DNA from: Anthracocystis setariae
Lineage: Eukaryota; Basidiomycota; Ustilaginomycetes; Ustilaginales; Ustilaginaceae
Length of the DNA stretch: 64,000 nt
Assembly: GCA_928724745.1 (NCBI GenBank)
Contig: CAKMXJ010000004.1
Coordinates: 496,001 to 560,000, forward strand
Direction: 5' to 3'
This document shows positions 32,050 through 42,285 of the stretch, piece after piece. The translations under genes and the position numbers were made by a program. The notes under the pieces were generated by a model. That model made no database searches and was not told where the DNA came from. It saw only the letters and a list, made by a program, of their open reading frames with translations. Numbering within the stretch: position 1 is the first letter of the stretch; every line of letters begins with the position of its first letter.

Positions 32050-33753
32050 TTAACCCATAGGACCCTCGCTCTTCAAACTGCTCCTTCCAGCCCTGAGAAT
32101 CTCGTCGACGGACAACAAGTTGGAAGCGATGACTGCCGAACTGTGAAGCATATGACGCTTAACCCTGTAGTTATCCCAGATACCCTGACTGATGGGATCC
32201 ATCGGCTCTCCCGTCTGGACATCCAAACCAACCACGTTGCCCTCACCAGCCTCGTCCTGGAGCGCAACGATGCAGTCCTGCACATCGAATCCAGAGTTGG
32301 ACGCAAGCGTCTTGGGGATCACCAACATAGCATCCGCAAACGCCTGAACACCGAGCTTAGCCCTACCCTTGGCCGACTTCTTCACTTCGGTGGTCAGATA
32401 GTTGGACGCCGAGATTTCAAACGCACCCCCACCTGCGATCAGAGTCGTGTCCTCGATGGCGTTCTTGACCGAACGCAAACCGTCCCTAACCGCGTCCTGA
32501 ATCTGAGTCATGGTGTGCGCATTAGGTCCCTTGATCAAGATGGTAACCGACTTGGGATCCTTGCACTCCTCGACAAACGTATACTTCTCCTCACCGAGCG
32601 TGTGCTCGTACACCAAGCCCGCATAACCCAACACGTCGGGCGACAGATCATCCACCGAATTCTGCGCTACACCACCGCAGCACAACTGCAACCGTTCCAT
32701 GTTCCTCCTCTTGGCTCGACGCAATGCCAGGATACCATTCTTGGCGAGAATGTCGAGCGACATGGGGTCGATGCCCTTCTGGTTGAAAATGACAAAGTTC
32801 TTCTTCTTCTCGTTGCTTCCCTCGGTGGGTGCATCGCACACCGCCTGCTTGAGCTCGACGATCTTCTTGAGCTTGGCATCGACAAAGCGACGCTCCGACT
32901 CGACCAGCTTCTCCCTCTGCTCAGCCGACGAGTAGAAGAATCCAGAGTTGACTTCGGTCTTCTCGTACTCGAGCGAAACGTTGAGGGTCAACACGTATGC
33001 ATTCTCGACACGCTTGGGCATGTCGGCGTGTCGCGCACCATGATCGAGCACCAGGCCACGTACGAGCTGCGTGTCGGTTTCGGTCTTGTGCTGCATCTTC
33101 ATGATCTCGACCATGTGCAGATCGATGGGGTCTTTGATGTTCCACTCGGACACCGCCTCGCTGCTGCCGTCTGCAGCGGGAGCGGGAGCCTCGATGGTCG
33201 AAGTGGTGGAAGGCTTCACAGCCAGGACGGCATCGACAATATCACCTGCGAGCTGGTTGGCGAGCTTAGCGTGGAGCTTGGTGGAAACAGAAGTGGTGGC
33301 AACTTTGACGAGCGTGGCACGGTCCATGGTAGGGCTCTTCTTGAAGTCTTCGAGGAACTTGAGAGCGCCCGTCTTGGCAACATCGAAGCCTTCCGAGATG
33401 ACGCGAGGGTGGACGCCTTCCTGAATGTATCGCTCAGCTTGCTTGAGAAGTTCGCCGACAAGGAGGACGACGGAGGTGGTGCCATCACCACACTGCTCAT
33501 CCTGAGCGACGGCGGTACGTGCAATCATGGCAGCGGTGGGGTTCTGGATCTGCATTTCGGTAAGAAGCACCTTGCCGTCTTTGGTCATTTTGAGGTTGCC
33601 CGAGCCATCGACTAGCATCTTGATGGTACCACGAGGGCCCAAATTGGATCGAACGACTTGAGCAAGACCAATGGCACCGGCAGTGTTGACTTGAAGAGCC
33701 TGGGTCCGACGAACGGACTCGGCTCTTGGGTTGATCAGCTCAATGGCCGACAT
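32050..33753 (-). CDS. CCT6: T-complex chaperonin subunit zeta (CCT6)
   Basis: One of eight subunits of the cytosolic TRiC/CCT chaperonin that folds actin and tubulin. A single exon, 567 residues from the [12 protein letters not shown] start; the frame is open upstream but that part is not family-like. Equatorial domain with [23 protein letters not shown] and the ATP-binding GDGTTS (89-94). Apical domain in the middle, then a C-terminal GLDVQTGEP and IWDNYRVKR. It is about 20 residues longer than yeast or human CCT6; most of the excess is an Ala/Pro/Ser-rich insert (about residues 177-195, [18 protein letters not shown]) in the region between equatorial and apical domains. Divergent from SFT2. 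Confidence 0.96.
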   Translation of the reverse strand: MSAIELINPRAESVRRTQALQVNTAGAIGLAQVVRSNLGPRGTIKMLVDGSGNLKMTKDGKVLLTEMQIQNPTAAMIARTAVAQDEQCGDGTTSVVLLVGELLKQAERYIQEGVHPRVISEGFDVAKTGALKFLEDFKKSPTMDRATLVKVATTSVSTKLHAKLANQLAGDIVDAVLAVKPSTTSTIEAPAPAADGSSEAVSEWNIKDPIDLHMVEIMKMQHKTETDTQLVRGLVLDHGARHADMPKRVENAYVLTLNVSLEYEKTEVNSGFFYSSAEQREKLVESERRFVDAKLKKIVELKQAVCDAPTEGSNEKKKNFVIFNQKGIDPMSLDILAKNGILALRRAKRRNMERLQLCCGGVAQNSVDDLSPDVLGYAGLVYEHTLGEEKYTFVEECKDPKSVTILIKGPNAHTMTQIQDAVRDGLRSVKNAIEDTTLIAGGGAFEISASNYLTTEVKKSAKGRAKLGVQAFADAMLVIPKTLASNSGFDVQDCIVALQDEAGEGNVVGLDVQTGEPMDPISQGIWDNYRVKRHMLHSSAVIASNLLSVDEILRAGRSSLKSEGPMG

Positions 33754-34337
33754 TTTGGTATTCGCTGCTGTGCTTTGCCGTCGGAAAGCAGTCCAAGTGC
33801 GACCGATCTGAAAGTGAAGGATCGAAAGATGCGGCGAGTTGGCGACCTGAAAATGTGGTGAAGTAAGGTCAAGGCCAATGCGGACAAGAAGGTGTTGACG
33901 AGAGAGAGACAGAAAGAGATGAGGAATGATCAAGCTGGCTGGAAGAAAGTGTATGCGTGCGGTGCGTAGCGTAGCGCAGCGTTTGAATATCGGGTGTTGG
34001 TCTCTGCACAGCGTTCCAACGGCAGAGCGAGTGTGCGCGCGCCCGTTTGTGGATTCACAGCGCTGTGAGCGGCTGAGCGCTTTTCGTGTTCGAAGCGCGA
34101 GGAACCTTTTTTTCTCTTTCTTCTGGAGCCTCTCAAAAAATCATTTTCACCACTTTCGCATCATTCGCACGAGAATTTCCAAACAAAGCTCACACGCGGC
34201 CCGCGCGATGCCTCCACTGCAACACTCGCACAACTTTCAACTACGTGACCTGCCTGATACCCGTCGCTCATCCTTCATAGACCTCTGTCAAACCCACGAC
34301 TGGCCACAACTCAGGTCATAACTCTTACTCGGAAAGG
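33754..34337. promoter_or_regulatory. Divergent promoter region, CCT6 / SFT2
   Basis: 584 bp between two start codons, with no coding frame. A GCGTAGCGTAGCGCAGCG run lies at about 33964-33981. Confidence 0.45.
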
Positions 34338-34955
34338 ATGGCGACAGAATCCAACTACCGCTCCGAGCTCTCTGGCTTCCGATGGGCACAGGGTCGTACC
34401 GACGATTCGCGGCCACAACAAGCAACAGGCGGATCCTACCTGTCCACCCTTACGAATAGCATCTCGGGCTATGTCCCGCTACGGTCCAATGAACGAACCA
34501 ACGAAGAGGAAGCATACCTCTCGCTCTCGAGGTGGGAACGTTTGCTTGGATTCCTCGCATGTCTCGGTGGCGCAACGGTCTGCTTTTTCTTCTCGTTCAT
34601 CTTTCTCTCGCCACCGATTCTCGCGGTGCGGCCCCAGAAGTTTGCGCTCGCCTTTTCGCTAGGAAGCATGCTGTTCATGATCGGATTCTCGATCCTTTCC
34701 GGTCCGCTCGCGCATCTCAAGCATATTTGTAGCAAGGAGAGGCTGCCGTTCTCCCTCGCCTACTTTTCTTCGCTCGCTCTGACAATCTACTTTGCAGTGG
34801 GCCCAAGGAAGATGCTGCCAACGCTGATATGTTCGATAGTTCAGTTGGGTGCGTTGGCGACATACTTGGCCGCCTACTTCCCCGGTGGCACGACAACGTT
34901 GAGGTACGGAGGCAGCATGTTGCTCCGTGGAGGTGCATCCCTGTTGCCGATCTGA
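34338..34955 (+). CDS. SFT2: Sft2-like Golgi vesicle-transport membrane protein
   Basis: A small tetraspanning protein acting in retrograde endosome-to-Golgi traffic in concert with Got1 and the SNARE Sed5. A single exon of 205 residues. A soluble N-terminus of about 65 residues ends LSLSRWERLLGFLACLGG, the family signature. Four hydrophobic segments lie at about 70-91, 101-122, 137-155 and 158-180. Between segments 2 and 3 there is a short polar loop (KHICSKER), and between 3 and 4 a GPRKM turn, both typical. The C-terminus is YFPGGTTTLRYGG; G-rich ends are usual for the family. Confidence 0.92.
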   Translation: MATESNYRSELSGFRWAQGRTDDSRPQQATGGSYLSTLTNSISGYVPLRSNERTNEEEAYLSLSRWERLLGFLACLGGATVCFFFSFIFLSPPILAVRPQKFALAFSLGSMLFMIGFSILSGPLAHLKHICSKERLPFSLAYFSSLALTIYFAVGPRKMLPTLICSIVQLGALATYLAAYFPGGTTTLRYGGSMLLRGGASLLPI

Positions 34956-36960
34956 TCTATCCGCTCGAGGGTCATTCAATACAGCAGCACATCGTCATTT
35001 TGGTCTTTTCGGACTCTCATTGCACTGTGGATTGTGAGCCGAAACATCTCGAGCAAAAGGGAATACGATCCACCCCGATCAGAACAGATCCGACCTCAAT
35101 CCGGATCGGGGGTTTGGCTATTTGAGTTGTCAAGGAGGTTGGACGGCTGTGGACACAAAGCAGGAAGGGCTGCAAGACAGCAGTCACCGATTGTGGGACT
35201 GCTAAAATTTAACGACGAGGAGCAGCGAATCGAGTGGAAGTCGAGCTCAACCGAGTCTAGGGTGCAGCTGAGGGTCTGGCCTTCCAAAGACACTGAATTG
35301 GCAGGTCAAGAGACAGATGGTCTCGACCGAAAGACAGCCATTCTTCACTCGGCCTGACCTTTTTCTCGTGCTGTCTGAAGCTCTGAGAACGATCATGACT
35401 CTGTCGCTTTGCTCTGGAGCACGTTCAAGCAGCGTACGCGTTGCGGTCGCAACCGTTCTTTCAATACATACCTGCTGGATACGAAACCCATCGCCCCGCC
35501 TCGGACCGTCTATGCCAATTGCAATTGACTTGTCCAACAGTCCTAGTCAGGCCTTGTTGTATTGTAGGTCAATTTCCGAGGGTCGCTTGACCGTTGACCA
35601 AGACCAAAGTTCAAGCTCCCATCAACTCAAGTGCACAGGCAGATGCGTGAACCTTTGACGGAAAGTGACAAAATGGCCTTAGCCGAGTGCAAAGGAGACG
35701 GAGAGAGAAGAAAGTCAGCCCTTCAGATAGGCGAGGAGAGGCACGACAATGGTCGCGTGGAGATTCGTATATCCGAATCAGCACACAGCGCTTTGCTTCA
35801 CAAAAGAGGCGAGGTTCATCGGGGCATGGAAAGAATTCACGCAAGATGACGTTGTTTTCAGTGAACAGGTGTTTTGTTACTCCAAAAAGGCCCAACTGAG
35901 GAGCAGCAGCAGATGCTCACTCACTTTTTTGGGTCCTTGGCATCTTCAAATTCCGACTCAGAATGAGAACGAGGCGTCGATGCCCCCCTGATCCGAACTT
36001 TCCGGACGCCCGGGCCGTGCAGCTTTTCCTCCCCGCCTTTCTTTTTCTACGCCTTGGAAGAACGGCTGCGACGTGATCTTGGGGTGTATGTTAGGCTCGA
36101 GCATCAAGCATGGTCGTGTATGCTGTTTGTCATATACGGTAGCATTCAAGTGATGCAGGGAACCATTAAGAAGCGAGGGTGGTGCATTTCCGCCAAGGTG
36201 GAGGAAGAAAGCAATAATAATGGATTCTGAGCGCGAATTTCGGTGTGTGCTTTGATTTCTTCGGTGGTGCCAACTGGAAATGTAGACATCCGATCTTCAG
36301 CGACACAAAGGCTCAGATCAAAGATCAATCATCCCCACGCCAGCCTGCATGAGCCCCATGCGATTGTGAGCGTATTGTGCCCGGCTGTATTCTTCCTGGT
36401 TCACACGCACTGTGTGGTCGTCGGAGCTCACCGAATCGGCGTTTGCCTTAGGTGCAGCCTCTGAACGGTGACGAAAGATCTCTTCGAGTTGATCCGCTTG
36501 ACTGTGTCGCAAGCCAGCCGACAGGGCGTTGGTGAATGCAGCACTGTGCAGCAATCCACAACTACAATCTTTTGGTTCGGCTATCCCGTGCTACTGAGTT
36601 TGATGTCCCTGAACGTGCTCGCTCCAGCCTGAGTCCCTTTCCATCGTGTCTCACTTGGCCAGTCACCCCTTGCTGTCAGTGCTGACTCTGCTCTACAGCA
36701 CAGAACAGAACAGAACAGAAACAGTACAGCTCCGCCTCTGCTGAACACGACTCGGCTTCTCCCGCTACTATTACTGCACTACTTCTTCTTCTTGTTCTCA
36801 TAGTTCGTCTATTGCTTCTTCCTTCCCTGCCATCACCATCCTCCTCACCGCTGCGTTCCATTTCGACGCTGTTTCCTGCTCAGCCTAGCTCCCTTGCTTT
36901 GCTAACTTCATCCTTGCCCTTCGTCTCTTGACAAGACCGGGCAACTTAGACGCAGCAACC
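34956..36960. other. 2-kb spacer without a supportable gene
   Basis: Open frames here are short, on both strands, and show no recognisable domains. The last 250 bp is pyrimidine-rich and holds (CAGAA)4 at 36701-36720, the likely leader of the downstream phosphatase. A non-coding transcript cannot be excluded. Confidence 0.4.
36701..36720 (+). repeat. Pentanucleotide repeat (CAGAA)4
   Basis: Four perfect CAGAA units, about 240 bp before the DUF89 phosphatase start. Confidence 0.95.
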
Positions 36961-38598
36961 ATGGCTGACCGCAACCACCCCTCCGCCAAGCCCGCCTCAA
37001 GGACGGTGCTCAACCTTGGCAACTTGCCTCCTAAGAAGCAAGGCTTCGGTACTGCTGCCACCTATGCTCGTACACCTTCGCGTGTCGACCCCAACAACCC
37101 GCCTTGGCCCGCATACCGCGGTTACCACGAGTTCTCGTTCGCTCATGTAAGTGCATCATCCAACTTTGGCTAGATGCGAAATCAAACGGCTTCGTAGCAA
37201 TGCCACTGGAACCGTATACACCAAACGAAATCCAGACACTGACTAAATGCTCCTCTCTCTTATTCACCTTGGCGATCACAGGAGACCATGGGTAAGCGTT
37301 TGCCTACCATTCTCGGCAAGGCTGTCGACGATGTCATCAAGACGCTCAACGAGCAGTACGAAGAAGAGAAGATTGTCGATCTCGCCAAGTGCATCGAGCG
37401 CATGCAGACTCTCATGGAGGATCTCCAGAAGAACGCCAAGCTCCGACCCATCATCGATGACGGCGAGGGAGACATCCCCCTCTGGAACAAGGAGATCGCC
37501 AAGTTCTTCCGTGGCAAGGACTTTATGAACGCACCTTGGCTGTTCGCCGAGGCCTACAAGTACCGTCGATTGCATGAGTGCTTCAGCATCTCCAAGTACT
37601 GGAAGGACTACGATGTCTTCTTCCGTCAGAAGTGCGACACCTTCTCTCGCTCTGGCACTGCCGTATTCGAGCTCTCGACTCGCTTTGCCGAGCCTTTTGC
37701 CTACGAGCCCAACGCAACCGAGGCAGAGAAGCTCAAGGCCCGCGAGCTGCTCTTCCACGAGCTCACTCAGGTCTGCTTGTGGGGCAACGCTACCGATCTT
37801 TCTTTGCTGATCAACATGACCGAAGAGGACATCAAGAACCTCCAATCTACCGGTGGTGAACACCTGGCTGCTACCGAGAAGAACATCCTCGGCAACCAGC
37901 TCGACCGTCTCTGGAAGCTTGTTTCCAACATGAAGGGCGGCCGCATCGACTTTGTTCTCGACAACGCCGGTTTCGAACTGTACTGTGACTGCGTCTACGC
38001 CGACTGGCTGATCCAGTCTGGTATTGCCAACGAGATCCACTTCCACGGCAAGCGATTCGCCTGGTTCGTCTCGGACGTCACGCGCAAGGATTGGGACTGG
38101 CTCCTCAACTCGATGCTGTACGGCTCTCTCTTCTCGCAGGCGTCGGATGCCGAGGTGCAGTCGCTCAAGCAGATGGGCCAGCGCTGGAAGGAGTACGAGC
38201 GCAAGGGTCAGTGGATCTACGAACAGCATCCCTTCTGGTGCACGGGATACACGTTCTGGTCCATCTCGCAGGAGGCGCCTGATCTGTTCCTCCACCTCGC
38301 TGACTCGGACCTTGTCATGTTCAAGGGTGACTTGAACCACCGTAAGCTCACGTACGACTGCCAGGCGCCGAGCGACACGCCTTTCGACATGGCTATTGGC
38401 CCTCTTGCGAGCGAGGATGGCGCTCCACCCGTGGCGTCGTTGCGAACGATCAAGTCGGATGTCGTCGTCGGCGTCCCCGGTGACGTTTCGAGCAAGTTGG
38501 ATGCCGAGGAGCCAGGTTGGAGGATCAGCGGCAAGTATGCCGTTGTACTCCTCTCGGATGGCTTGCCGGGTAAGCCGGTCAGCTTCGGCCAGCAGTAG
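36961..38598 (+). CDS. ARMT1/DUF89 damage-control metal phosphatase
   Basis: Metal-dependent phosphatase thought to remove damaging sugar phosphates (yeast Ymr027w acts on fructose-1-phosphate and related compounds; human ARMT1 was also reported as a protein-glutamate methyltransferase). Exons 36961-37146 and 37282-38598 (135-nt intron) give 500 residues. The splice joins SFAH to ETMGKRLPTILGKAVDD, the normal N-terminal helix. Metal-site blocks: DFVLDNAGFELYCD (Asp-Asn pair, mid protein) and DLVMFKGDLNHRKL near the C-terminus (KGDLNYRKL in most members). RRLHECF and WNKEIAKFFRGKDF are also family-typical. Length matches the approximately 470-residue yeast protein. Confidence 0.93.
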
Positions 38599-38889
38599 AT
38601 CGACCAACTGTCAACGACAATACACTTATCATACCACACAACGCACAGTTACACGAAACCTGAACGAAATTCTTGACGATCGAGTGCTTCTTCCCTTTCT
38701 GATTGCGGCGTCGTGATGCTTTGTGATTGAGCAAAAGTGTGGACAAAAGACAATGAGTATGGATTGGTGCATCAACGATTGGCGATTCGACAGATCCAAC
38801 GACGATTTCACACATGAGCGACTGTTGTCATGCTGTGTAGGCTTCATGGTATGCAAATGAGGAAATGGTATAAATACCAAAGATGGGGA

Positions 38890-41727
38890 TTACACGTCGT
38901 CGTTGTCGTCATCGACGTCTTGACGGTTGTTTCTTGCCTTGCGGATGGCGTCTGAGATCTGAGCGTGGTTGAGTTTGATCTTAGCCTGCTTTGCTCCGAT
39001 CTTGTCTGCCTCTTCAGCGGCGACATAGCTGTTTTTCGTCTTACTCCTCTGCATTTCGATCTCTTCCTCGCTATTCTTGGCTTCATTGCTCCATTGTAGA
39101 ACCAAATGTCTGCCGAGTAGATGGGTGTGTTTGAGTGCCTCAAACGCAGCTTGTGCCTCGCGGACTGTGGTATACTCGACGAACGCGAATCCACGAATCG
39201 AGTTGTCGAACTTGCGCGGCAAACGGACCGACTTAACCTGCCCCTGCGACGAGAACAAATCGCGAAGATCCTTCTTGGTCGCTTCAAACGGCAAGTTTTT
39301 GACGAGGATCTTGGTCGATCCACCACCGGAAGCTGTGGACAGCGCCAAAGACGTCGACGTCTCAGCATTGCGTTTGGCAAACGTCACCACAAGCGTATGA
39401 CCATCAAGCACCTTACCATCCATCGCCTTCTGCGCCGTCTTGGCTCCACCGATGCTCTTGAATCCAACAAAACCATACCCCATCGACAGCCTCGCGCCCG
39501 GTCGACGTGGATCGGGTTTGGTCTGCACACGAGCAAACGCATAGTCGCTCAATCCATGGAACAACGATGCCAACCTCGAATCCGTCGTCGAGAACGAAAG
39601 GTTCTTGATGTACAACGTCGCCCCATCCACCGCATCAGCTTCGGTACCCTCCAGATTCGATGCGGGATTCGAGACGGTATCGATCGTCTTGCCTACAATC
39701 GGCGCTTGCACTACCTTCTTTTCCCCCGCTTCACCCGTGAGCAGATCCACAGGAGCCTTTTCCAAATAAAGAATGCCTCCCTTAATCCGCTTGTACGCAA
39801 TCGCCCGGAACGCCGTCCTCGCTTCACCGACAACGGACATTTCCACAATGGCGATCGTCCCAGACGGAGGGATAAGCACCTTATCCACCTCGCCATGCTC
39901 CTCAAACAGTTTTTGGATCTCTTCGACACTCGTGCCGTAGGGGATGTTTTTCACCAAGATCGTCGTATCGGAACGCTCAGCCTTCTTACCGCCAGCGGTG
40001 CTGCTGAAAGCGTCAACGTTGATGCCTTCGTTAGCGAAGAACTCCTTCGTTTCTTGAATGATCCGAGTTTCGGCAAGGGCGAGCCGAACCGCGGCATTGT
40101 CCGGTCCCCCATCGGCTCCTGGATTAAGGATGTCACTCTTCGAGACACCTAGGCGGTCAGCGATGGAAGAGGCAACCGCGTCAGAAGACATGTAAAGCAT
40201 GGACCAGTTGAAATCCTTGCCCGCGTCGGCCTTCTGTGCTTCTGCGCGAGCTTGCTTGAGCGTAGCCTTCTTGTCACTGTCGGCAGGAGCCTCTTTGTTG
40301 ACGGCAGGAAGAAGGTGCAGGAGACGGCCTTGGAAGGTGGACCCGTCCTTAGCACGATATGCTGCAAGTGCGTGGGCAGGGTCCGAGAAGGTGACGAAGG
40401 CGAGTCCCTTCGAGGCTTTCGTTTGCTTGTCCAAAGGAATGTGAACCTACAGACCAAGAACAAGATGGTTTTGGTCAGTGCTTGAACTTATCAAGACGAC
40501 ATGAATCTCCGTAAGAGCGAAGAAGGCAAGACAGCCAACAACGGCGATGGAGGCTTCGGATCAGATACAAATCATTTTACTATCTAGATTCCAGTAGGTT
40601 GTCAGCACCGCCGAAGCTCTGCTGTCCCTATACTAATGTGTCATCATGCAAAAGCCCCCTAGGTCGTTTTGTTGTCGCTGTCTTTGCCTGTCCCCTTGAA
40701 AGAAGGGTATGGATCGGAGACTTACCTGCTTGACAGTGCCAAATCTTTCGAAGAACTTTTGAATCTCGTCTTCACTCGCCGCGAAGGGCAGGTTTCGGAT
40801 GAAGAGACGACCGCTTTCCATGATCTGATCGACAATCTTCTGGTCCTTTTCGGCGGCTTCTTGCGCTTTTCGACGGAGTTCGGCCTGCTTACGCTCGAGC
40901 TCTTCGTCGTTGACCTCCTCATCCGAGTCTGAATCAGGTTCATCGTCCTTGTCGTCCTTCTCGTCACCGGATTGCTCGAATTGAGGCGCTGAGGGGTCTT
41001 CCAGAGGGGTATCGAGGTCGGTGCCCACCTTGTGCTTCATGCGTAGTCGCATGTACTCTTCATCCGTAAGTCCAACGTCATTCACCGCTGCGTCCGGCTC
41101 TGCTTCCTCGTCGGAATCGTTCTTTTCCTGCTCTTGTGCTTGTGCAGCGGCTGTCGCCTCCACCTCCGACTTGGCCTTCTTCTTCTCCCTCCTCGCCTCC
41201 TTCTTCTCGAGCTTCTCTACTCCTGCAAAGATATCTTCCATCGTTTGCTCCGGTGCAGCATCCTCGTTCTGCCACGCCTTCCTCTTGGATTTGGGCTGCA
41301 TCACGCTCATGAATTCTTCAAACGAAATCTCTGTCCCCTTTTTCTTCTTCTTCTTATCAGCGTTGTCCTGTCCGGCTTTTTCCGGCTTCCTCTTCGATCC
41401 TTCCGGCGCGGAAGGTTGAGGCTCGTCTGCTGCCGCCTTGCGCTTGTTGCGACGCTCTTCGCGCTGCTGAGCCAGCTCCTCATCGCCGATCTTCTTGGCA
41501 AACTCTATCGAGATTCGGGCCGTGTCGATGAAGGTGCGGTTGAAGTAGTCGAGAGCTTGCTGAGCTTCTTCTTCGGAGCGGTAGCCAACGAAACCGAATT
41601 TCCGGGATGTGCCGTCCGGCCGACGCATGAGTTTTACATCTGTGACGGCGCCCTTTTGGGAGAAGTGCTCACGTAGACGAGCATCGGTGAGGTACGAGGG
41701 AAGGCCCCTCACGATCAATCGAGACAT
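38890..41727 (-). CDS. MRD1: Mrd1, multi-RRM pre-rRNA processing protein
   Basis: A nucleolar protein needed for early cleavages of the 35S pre-rRNA in the small-subunit processome. Exon 1 is 41727-40726 and exon 2 is 40446-38890, separated by a 279-nt GT-AG intron; total 852 residues (yeast Mrd1 887). Five RRMs, as in yeast. RRM1 is at the very N-terminus (SRLIVRGLPSYLT). Then comes a Lys/Glu-rich disordered linker of about 220 residues. RRM2 (RLFIRNLPFAASEDE) is split by the intron after GTVKQ; then RRM3 (TILVKNIPYGTS), RRM4 (TLYIKNLSFSTT) and RRM5 (KILVKNLPFEATKKD). The C-terminus ends in an acidic DDDNDDV. Start chosen at the RRM1 Met; an open frame upstream lacks protein character. The intron carries a snoRNA candidate. 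Confidence 0.95.
40549..40659 (-). ncRNA. Candidate box C/D snoRNA in the MRD1 intron
   Basis: On the sense strand of the MRD1 intron there is a perfect C box ATGATGA (plus coordinates 40641-40647), a D' box CTGA (40602-40605) and a D box CTGA (40561-40564). The C-to-D core is 87 nt, a typical size. The flanks 40651-40659 and 40549-40557 pair over nine positions (seven Watson-Crick and two G-U), bringing C and D together, with a 3x3 internal loop next to the boxes. A degenerate C' (ATGATTT) precedes D, which leaves a short D-side guide. Candidate guide segments lie just before D' (40606-40620) and before D (40565-40580). I could not match them to rRNA from memory. The host gene acts in rRNA processing, a common setting for intronic snoRNAs. 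Confidence 0.55.
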
Positions 41728-42285
41728 ATTGGCTTGTGTAAGGAGAGGAAGATGAGGAAAAAGGGGGTTGGATGCAGATGGCGAGGGTGGCAAAAATCGA
41801 TCGTGATCCTTGGTTCTTGATAATGAGCACTTTGTGTAAATTGAGATGTAGAGCGACGAATCGGTGCTCCTGGGTATATGAATGCTTGATGGTATGATGA
41901 GGTGGACGCTAAACAGCAGTCGAGGGGAACGAAAGAAGCAGTCCAGTCCAGATGAAGCAGAGTTTAAGTAGCTGGAAAACTGAGCACTCGCTGCAGCCTT
42001 TTTTTTTTTTCTCTTTCTTTTTCTTCCTTCCGCCCCATTTTTTTTTTTTAGACTTGGGGAAAATTTCCCGAGCACGTGACTGACTTCCGGTACGCGCCAA
42101 CAACACGCAGTGGAGGTAAGCGCTGTGTGGCTTTTGGAAGAGCGCTGAGGAGTGGAGGATGGATGCGCTGCAGGGTTCATATGTTCGGCACTTCCGAGCG
42201 CTGATCCATCGCAGCTTCGGTTGATCCGACTTGGTCAGCTGCCACCATCTCAACACATCTGCTCTCGAATGCACCAGTGCCGACA
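41728..42285. promoter_or_regulatory. Divergent promoter, MRD1 / coiled-coil protein gene
   Basis: 558 bp between start codons. It contains two T-tracts on the plus strand (about 42000-42011 and 42040-42049) and an E-box-like CACGTGAC at about 42074. The T-tracts suggest a nucleosome-depleted region serving both genes. Confidence 0.5.

Noticed and set aside
31882..33615. 577-codon plus-strand open frame opposite CCT6
   Set aside because: It is the antisense of a certain CCT6 gene. Long antisense frames are common opposite highly expressed genes with biased codon use; the translation has no domain. The same applies to the frames at 30500-31822 (-), 37276-38607 (-) and 11229-12266 (-).
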